In this document: piece by piece, positions 21,886 through 26,722 of the stretch
Position numbering within the stretch: the first letter of the stretch is position 1
Layout: each line of letters begins with the position of its first letter
From: a virus
Virus record (IMG/VR): IMGVR_UViG_3300012927_000015
Location: 1-26,722 of that record
Length of the DNA: 26,722 bases
Reading direction: 5' to 3' (one strand)
Notes under the pieces: model-generated
Told to the model about the DNA's origin: nothing
The model's database searches: none
The model's input: only the letters and a program-made list of their open reading frames with translations
Made by a program: the position numbers and the translations under genes

Positions 21886-23847
21886 ATGCCAAACATCGTC
21901 TGCCCCACAAAAACGCCGCCCGGTTGTGCCTGTTTCGACAGCGACCCCGTGGCGAATTTCAGCAGCGAAAAGCCGGATCAAGACGTGTTCATTGCGAACG
22001 TATTTTTCGACGGGACGGACAGTTTAGGCCTCAATCAAATCTTCGATCAGTTGAGTTGCCTCGGCATCTGCGAATCGAGCATCAGCCAGGAAGCGGCGGA
22101 TGATTGCGCGCGGCAAATCGCCGAATTGTGCGCATGGCAGACTTGGCGTAACCAGCCGGGATTCACCGGACGACGACCATTCCGGCGCGGGACACCAATC
22201 CCGATTTTTTTCAACACGTTCCAATCGTGCAATGTCGCTTGCCCGGACGGCAGCATTTTCGGATGGACCATCGCGGCGGGAACGATTGCAGCAAGATCAC
22301 AGCAGGAAGCGGACGATCTAGCTCAGGAATTAGCGTGTCAGCGGGCAAATCTACACCGCATCTGCATCACGCCATCGGCATTAACCGGCTGTTGCGCTGG
22401 AATTCCTTACGCGGCTCAAATTGAAACGCACGGTCATTTTGCTCCGTTTACATTTGGGATTGTGAGCGGCGCTCTGCCGACCGGACTGTCGCTTGATCCG
22501 GCAACAGGAATTGTCAGCGGGCTTGCTATCAGCGGCGCTGGCAATTTTACGTTTGGAGTCCAAGTGACCGATGGCGCGGGCGGAACACAAACCAAAACGC
22601 TTTCACTCGTAGTTGTCGCCATCACTGCGCCATTGCCGCTGCCGGACGCGATGATCGGAACGCCTTATTCGGCCCAGTTGTCAATGGGACCGTTCCACGA
22701 CGTTTCAAATGACAATTGGCAGCTTGTATTCGGCACGTTACCGCCTGGACTCACGCTTTCTCCCAGCGGACTCATCAGCGGAACTCCGGGGGGAACAGTT
22801 CAACCGTATCCATTCACGTTGCAATTCACCGGTGTGTTTGGTGGATCGACAGTGACCTGTAATCACAATGTGAATCTCAACGTGGCATCATTCCCGTGTG
22901 GTCAAGGTGTTCCTGGATTACCGGCGAACTTCAAGCTGTTTCAAAATCCGATAAGTTTGGGCGCGTTCGCGGTGTTGCCCGACGGCAATACGACGGTAGT
23001 GAGCGCGAACACGCCGGTTGGTCCGTACCGGGTGATCTATAACGGCGGGGCGTATCAAAGCCCGAATAATCCCTGCCCGGCCCCTTCCTTCAAAATTCCA
23101 AACGAGTACCGGCTCAATTACAATGCGGGGAGCATCAACCTTTCGTCGCCTGGTTTCCCGTGCGCCGGGACGCAAGCGGGCGTGGAGGCGTTGATGCCAC
23201 TGGGTCGTACCGACAGCTTCCAGCACACGGGCGGCCAGATCACATTTACCACCATTGCCAATGATACTGGTTTCAACTGTGGGTCGCCCTGCCCGACTTG
23301 GGAAGTGTTTCAAGACCCGACATTGTTGCCGGAACCGACTCTGTTGAGCATTCACAACTACGCTGCAATTGCCGCGCAATTCATTTGCCCGACCTGCTGC
23401 CTTCCCGATGTGCCGGTGCTTGGAGGTGGACCAACTGAGTGGAATGGAAGTTTCGGGTCCAACTCGATTTACTCAGGCGTGCGCTCGTATAGCAGCACTT
23501 CTTTCTCAGAACGCAACGACAATTTCGTGGCTCAAAACATCTCAATTGACGGCCGCATTTTGTGGTCAGTGCGATGTCTTGCGCCAAAGACCGGCGCACA
23601 AGTTGAAGCCGACATCCAATTGGCGGCGAACAACCATATCGTGCCAGGCACATTGCCCCAAACTCAGAACTTTTGGTACTTCAGTATTTGGTCGCTGAGA
23701 AGCGGCTTCATTTTTGAGATCATCTGGGCCGGTGTGAAAGCGTACGGAACCACACCGCGCGGAACTTATGCGCGCGTTGACGCTTGCGATCCAGTCGGTT
23801 CGCCGACCTGTGTTACGCTTGACGGATCGAACGATTCGGCTACTTAA
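21886..23847 (+). CDS. Cysteine-rich Ig-domain tail protein
   Basis: A 653-residue protein, likely on the virion surface and possibly a host-binding tail appendage. Two putative-Ig (He_PIG-like) repeats are at about residues 170-245 (GIPYAAQIETHG, LPTGLSLDPATGIVSG) and 256-333 (LPPGLTLSPSGLISGTP). The first 170 residues have 13 cysteines, including GCAC and CC; 25 occur in total. The C-terminal 300 residues are beta-rich and aromatic (WYFSIWSLRSGFIFEIIW) and look like a jelly-roll or lectin-like tip. No signal peptide is seen. It lies three bases after the nozzle gene. Adhesin function is inferred from architecture and place. Confidence 0.65.
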   Translation: MPNIVCPTKTPPGCACFDSDPVANFSSEKPDQDVFIANVFFDGTDSLGLNQIFDQLSCLGICESSISQEAADDCARQIAELCAWQTWRNQPGFTGRRPFRRGTPIPIFFNTFQSCNVACPDGSIFGWTIAAGTIAARSQQEADDLAQELACQRANLHRICITPSALTGCCAGIPYAAQIETHGHFAPFTFGIVSGALPTGLSLDPATGIVSGLAISGAGNFTFGVQVTDGAGGTQTKTLSLVVVAITAPLPLPDAMIGTPYSAQLSMGPFHDVSNDNWQLVFGTLPPGLTLSPSGLISGTPGGTVQPYPFTLQFTGVFGGSTVTCNHNVNLNVASFPCGQGVPGLPANFKLFQNPISLGAFAVLPDGNTTVVSANTPVGPYRVIYNGGAYQSPNNPCPAPSFKIPNEYRLNYNAGSINLSSPGFPCAGTQAGVEALMPLGRTDSFQHTGGQITFTTIANDTGFNCGSPCPTWEVFQDPTLLPEPTLLSIHNYAAIAAQFICPTCCLPDVPVLGGGPTEWNGSFGSNSIYSGVRSYSSTSFSERNDNFVAQNISIDGRILWSVRCLAPKTGAQVEADIQLAANNHIVPGTLPQTQNFWYFSIWSLRSGFIFEIIWAGVKAYGTTPRGTYARVDACDPVGSPTCVTLDGSNDSAT

Positions 23848-23853
23848 TGCCTT

Positions 23854-24879
23854 ATGCCGCGTCGCGCTCGCTTAATCGACTTTCGCACTTCGGACGGTCC
23901 GGAGAACATCGGCCTGTGCCAAGGCGACAAGGACGGCTGCGCCAGGGCGGTCAATGCGGCGCAGACCCGACTCGTCCTCGCGCGGGAAGCGGGAGACACT
24001 GGCTGGTGGGGATCATGGGCGCGCATCGTGTTTAACGTCGCCACGCCAAACACGACGATCACCACGCCGCGATCAGTGGCCCGGCTCGAACGTCTAGACG
24101 TTTGCAAACATCCGGTCAAGATTCAGAACGAGTTCTACGAGTTTTTGGATTTCAGTCGTGGTCTTGAGCCAAAGACCGTCTGCAACAATTTGGAGACGTA
24201 CGAGCGAGGCACCTTCCCGACATTCTCGGACATTGTTCCTCGCAACAAGGTCGTGCGGGCCTTCATCACAACTGCCGACGACATCGGACGCCGCGTGCTT
24301 TACCAAGGAACGGATCAAAACGCACTCACGATTTACAGCACCGATGGTCTGAGCAAGATTCTCGGCATATTCGTCGTGCTCGCCAGTCCGTTTGTCGATA
24401 GCCCAATGGAGATAACGGCGCTGACCGGGATTCAAAAGGATGTCACGACGGGGCCGGTACAGTTTTTCGAGGTCGATGTCACGACGGGCAATCAGCGACT
24501 CATTCTGACAATGGAACCGAGCGAAACCGTTGCCGCGTACCGGCGCTATTTCGTCAATGGCATCCCATCAATCTGCTGCGATGGCTGCGCTCCTCAAGTT
24601 GTCGCATTGGCCAAGCTCGAATTGATCCCGGTCAAAGAGGACACGGATTACCTGCTCATCCAGAACATTGAGGCGCTAATTCTTGAGTGTCAGGCCATTC
24701 GCCACTCGAAGATGGATTCTGACGCAGCGAAACAGCAATCAGCGGTCGAACACAGAGATGCGATTCGGCTGCTGCAAGGCGAGCTTGTGCATTACGAAGG
24801 AAAGGACCGGCCCGCGATTGTTTACAAACCATTTGGCTCCGCGCGTCTCGAACACCGACGCATCGGTTCACTCATTTGA
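23854..24879 (+). CDS. Tail or head-tail adaptor candidate
   Basis: A 341-residue protein starting MPRRARLIDFRTSDGPENIG. It has an N-terminal cysteine pair (LCQGDKDGC) and a helical segment containing WWGSWARIVFNVA. The centre is beta-rich (QFFEVDVTTGNQRLILTMEP). A SICCDGCAPQVVALAKLEL segment precedes the C-terminal helical part, which ends in LLQGELVHYEGKDRPAIVYK. I recognise no family with certainty; neighbouring genes suggest a tail tube, adaptor or baseplate-like role. It starts six bases after the Ig protein, without a clear Shine-Dalgarno site. Confidence 0.45.
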   Translation: MPRRARLIDFRTSDGPENIGLCQGDKDGCARAVNAAQTRLVLAREAGDTGWWGSWARIVFNVATPNTTITTPRSVARLERLDVCKHPVKIQNEFYEFLDFSRGLEPKTVCNNLETYERGTFPTFSDIVPRNKVVRAFITTADDIGRRVLYQGTDQNALTIYSTDGLSKILGIFVVLASPFVDSPMEITALTGIQKDVTTGPVQFFEVDVTTGNQRLILTMEPSETVAAYRRYFVNGIPSICCDGCAPQVVALAKLELIPVKEDTDYLLIQNIEALILECQAIRHSKMDSDAAKQQSAVEHRDAIRLLQGELVHYEGKDRPAIVYKPFGSARLEHRRIGSLI

Positions 24880-24882
24880 TTT

Positions 24883-25722
24883 ATGGCTTCTTACGATCCA
24901 TTCACGTTTTACGGCGAGGAAACTGCCGGTCAACCCGCCGCGATCACGAGCAACATTGCCGCGCTGCCCGGAGTTGGCCAAGTAGCGGGAGGCGTCAACG
25001 CGATCAATCTTGGGTATCAGGCCGGCGCGATCCCGAATTACACTGGTCTGACGGGCAACGTCTCTGAGGCAGCGGCGCGACTGTTAAACCCAGCCGATGC
25101 CCAAGCGAATTACGACGTGTCGATGCAGGGGGCTGAATCAGCCGTTGGCCGCGGCATTCCGGGAAGTGGCGCGGCAGCCGAAACGACGGGACGCTTGCGG
25201 CAGGCGGACATCGAAAGGCGAGCAATGCTCGGCAATCAATTGCTGTCCAGCCAAGTTTCGAGGTTACCTGCCCCGTTCAACCCCGCGACGCAACTACTGA
25301 CCCCATCGCAACTGAGCGCACAAGATACCGCCCTCTTGGAGCATTTGATTAGTCGTGGCGCTTATGGCGAAGGTGCTCCGCGAGGAACGCCGGGCCTGAC
25401 ATATCCCGGCTTGCGCGGTGGCGGTGGATCGGCTGCGCCCGCGCCAACTGCCCCGGTCGCTGCGCCAGCCCCGTATTCATTTGCACCGCCTCCATCTCCG
25501 GCTGCGGGTGGTCAGAGTATCGGAACTTTGCCTGATGAATGGGACTCGTACACTGAGGAAGAAAAAGCCGCTTGGACAGCAGAGCAGGTCGGAGTCACAC
25601 CTTACCAAATGCCGGATTACAGCGCGATCTACGGTGCGACCGGAGGTGACCCTTACGCGATGGCAACTGGTGTTCAAAGCAGTCTCAGCGATGAAGCAGT
25701 GAATTACGGTATAATGGAGTGA
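24883..25722 (+). CDS. Low-complexity virion protein candidate
   Basis: A 279-residue protein. The N-terminal 150 residues are small-residue and helix rich (SEAAARLLNPADAQANYDVS, GSGAAAETTGRLRQADIERR), like internal or ejection proteins of podoviruses. A Pro/Ala/Gly linker (about residues 185-212) follows, then an acidic C-terminus (LPDEWDSYTEEEKAAWTAEQ). It sits between the adaptor candidate and another low-complexity protein. An ejection-protein role is plausible but rests on composition and position. Confidence 0.45.
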   Translation: MASYDPFTFYGEETAGQPAAITSNIAALPGVGQVAGGVNAINLGYQAGAIPNYTGLTGNVSEAAARLLNPADAQANYDVSMQGAESAVGRGIPGSGAAAETTGRLRQADIERRAMLGNQLLSSQVSRLPAPFNPATQLLTPSQLSAQDTALLEHLISRGAYGEGAPRGTPGLTYPGLRGGGGSAAPAPTAPVAAPAPYSFAPPPSPAAGGQSIGTLPDEWDSYTEEEKAAWTAEQVGVTPYQMPDYSAIYGATGGDPYAMATGVQSSLSDEAVNYGIME

Positions 25723-25725
25723 CCT

Positions 25726-26670
25726 GTGCCAGCAGCAATCGACGAGACAACCGATCCTGCCGCGACGCTCGAAAGCTCTATCCCTACAGCGAGCACCGAC
25801 CCGGCTGCTCAGGTCGAGAACGCCGTTCCGCAGCCTGCCGCCCGGCCATCGCCCGCACCCGTCCCGGCGATGCCCATGCGAATGCCGCGTCCTGGGCAGC
25901 AGTACACGCAACGCGGATTGACCTTCACAATGCCAGGTGCGGAAAGGCCCGCGCCAATTGGTGCTGATTCACCGGACTATCAACGGCAAGTTGAAGCCTG
26001 GCAGATGCAGGTTATGCGGCACGCGAAGAACGTGCAAGAGGCTGAGAAAGATTTGGCAAGCGCCCGTAAGATGCTTGGCGTTCTGGATGCTGACCGAAGA
26101 ATACGCGCCGGAGAAAACCCCGACCAAGCGATTTTCAAGAATCTGCACCTGCTAACGACGCCAGGTTCAGCGGCGAGCCGGATGGCACAGCCCGTCCCGA
26201 AGCCGTACGGAACGACCATTGCGGCGGGAACGAACCAGATACCGGCCATCGTGACGCCCGGCCCTGGTGGAGCGCAGCACACGCAGATCGTGCCCAGGTC
26301 CGCCATGCCGCAACCGGAATTCAAGCCGCAAGTCGTGGAAGTCGCTCCGGGAGTGAAGGCCATCCAGATCAGCCCGCAGCACTTTCAGCTTTTGGAGCGG
26401 CCCAATGTGCGCGGGACGCCGACGCAGTTGGAGAAGGTGCAGCACGAAATTTGGAAGTCGGACCTGGCGGCGCTGCAACGGGCCAAAGGCAAGACCGATG
26501 ATCCCGCGCAACAAACCTCGATCCAGACCAAGATCGACGCGATTGAAGGGAAGATGCTGGCGGGGGCGCGCGGTGGTTCCATAGCGGAGGGATCTTCGCC
26601 GCACTGTCATCGACGACGGCGGAACTCATCGTGGAAGCCATGCAAGCGGCCAAGGCCGCCGGTGCGGTGA
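25726..26670 (+). CDS. Low-complexity virion protein, C-terminus replaced at junction
   Basis: The frame starts at a GTG (25726), three bases after the previous stop. About 280 residues look phage-like: a Pro/Ala-rich arm, MPMRMPRPGQQYTQRGLTF, a helix (YQRQVEAWQMQVMRHAKNVQ) and a C-terminal coiled-coil region (LAALQRAKGKTDDPAQQTSI). From about 26575 on, the frame becomes Arg/Pro/His-rich nonsense (SPHCHRRRRNSSW), because the DNA there encodes a kinase in another frame. The natural C-terminus is therefore missing and the stop at 26670 is artificial. It could be an ejection or internal virion protein. Confidence 0.5.
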   Translation: MPAAIDETTDPAATLESSIPTASTDPAAQVENAVPQPAARPSPAPVPAMPMRMPRPGQQYTQRGLTFTMPGAERPAPIGADSPDYQRQVEAWQMQVMRHAKNVQEAEKDLASARKMLGVLDADRRIRAGENPDQAIFKNLHLLTTPGSAASRMAQPVPKPYGTTIAAGTNQIPAIVTPGPGGAQHTQIVPRSAMPQPEFKPQVVEVAPGVKAIQISPQHFQLLERPNVRGTPTQLEKVQHEIWKSDLAALQRAKGKTDDPAQQTSIQTKIDAIEGKMLAGARGGSIAEGSSPHCHRRRRNSSWKPCKRPRPPVR

Positions 26671-26722
26671 TTTCGTTCGACCTTAATTACCGCGCGAAAC
26701 TCTGGAACATTTCCGGCGGCCA
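26547..26722 (+). CDS. Partial PfkB-family sugar kinase, KDG-kinase type
   Basis: In the frame with codon starts at 26559, 26562 and so on, the DNA encodes GGGARWFHSGGIFAALSSTT, and later VISFDLNYRAKLWNISGG, up to the window end. ARWFHxGGIFAALS and SYDLNYRxxLW are typical of 2-keto-3-deoxygluconate kinases (PfkB/ribokinase superfamily), which phosphorylate KDG in bacterial sugar catabolism. A stop in this frame at 26544-26546 and the absence of an N-terminal half show that only an internal fragment is present, starting between 26547 and about 26570. It is bacterial-type sequence joined to the phage operon, and both ends are incomplete. Confidence 0.75.

Noticed and set aside
1-26722. tRNA genes, CRISPR arrays, insertion-sequence ends or an integrase
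   Set aside because: I found no cloverleaf-like segments, regularly spaced repeats, transposase motifs or tyrosine/serine recombinase motifs by eye; a dedicated search could still find a tRNA.

Overview
The window reads as part of a tailed double-stranded DNA phage genome (Caudoviricetes). It is probably podovirus-like: it has a large terminase, a long portal, a scaffold-like protein, a capsid candidate and a T7 gp12-like tail protein, and I see no sheath, tube or tape-measure gene. No integrase, lysis or replication gene is visible, and I recognise no tRNA or CRISPR array. The host cannot be named. GTG starts are frequent, TTG starts occur, and Shine-Dalgarno sites are often weak or absent. 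Genes are packed tightly and many are joined by 4-base stop/start overlaps.

Layout. (A) Minus strand, 9980 to 1: GDP-mannose 4,6-dehydratase, portal, a 22-residue acidic micro-ORF, an ATP-grasp-like protein, several small proteins (one with a Tat-type leader), a scaffold-like protein, three more small proteins, an HNH endonuclease behind a good sigma70-type promoter, and the candidate major capsid protein, cut by the left edge. (B) Plus strand, 10001 to 15265: a promoter, then a chain of three glycosyltransferases, three methyltransferases and two small zinc-ribbon proteins. (C) Minus strand, 20014 to 15262: the large terminase split by a -1 frameshift at a GGGAAAG heptamer, three small or unknown genes, a two-domain glycosyltransferase and a small protein. 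(D) Plus strand, 20050 to about 26570: a tail nozzle-like protein, a cysteine-rich Ig-domain protein, another tail/adaptor candidate and two low-complexity virion-protein candidates.

How the parts fit. A, C and D are the packaging, head and tail genes. Between terminase and portal sits a block of roughly 8 kb for sugar chemistry: gmd, four glycosyltransferase proteins and three methyltransferases. It could glycosylate the virion or alter the host surface. gmd overlaps the portal gene by an ATGA junction, so sugar-nucleotide synthesis and head assembly are physically linked. The ATP-grasp protein lies between portal and scaffold.

The last ~160 bases are not phage-like. In a different frame they encode the middle of a PfkB-family sugar kinase (2-keto-3-deoxygluconate kinase type). 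This marks a phage/bacterial junction near 26547-26575: a chimeric contig end, a prophage boundary or a packaged host fragment. All functional calls rest on reading motifs by eye; no database search was run.
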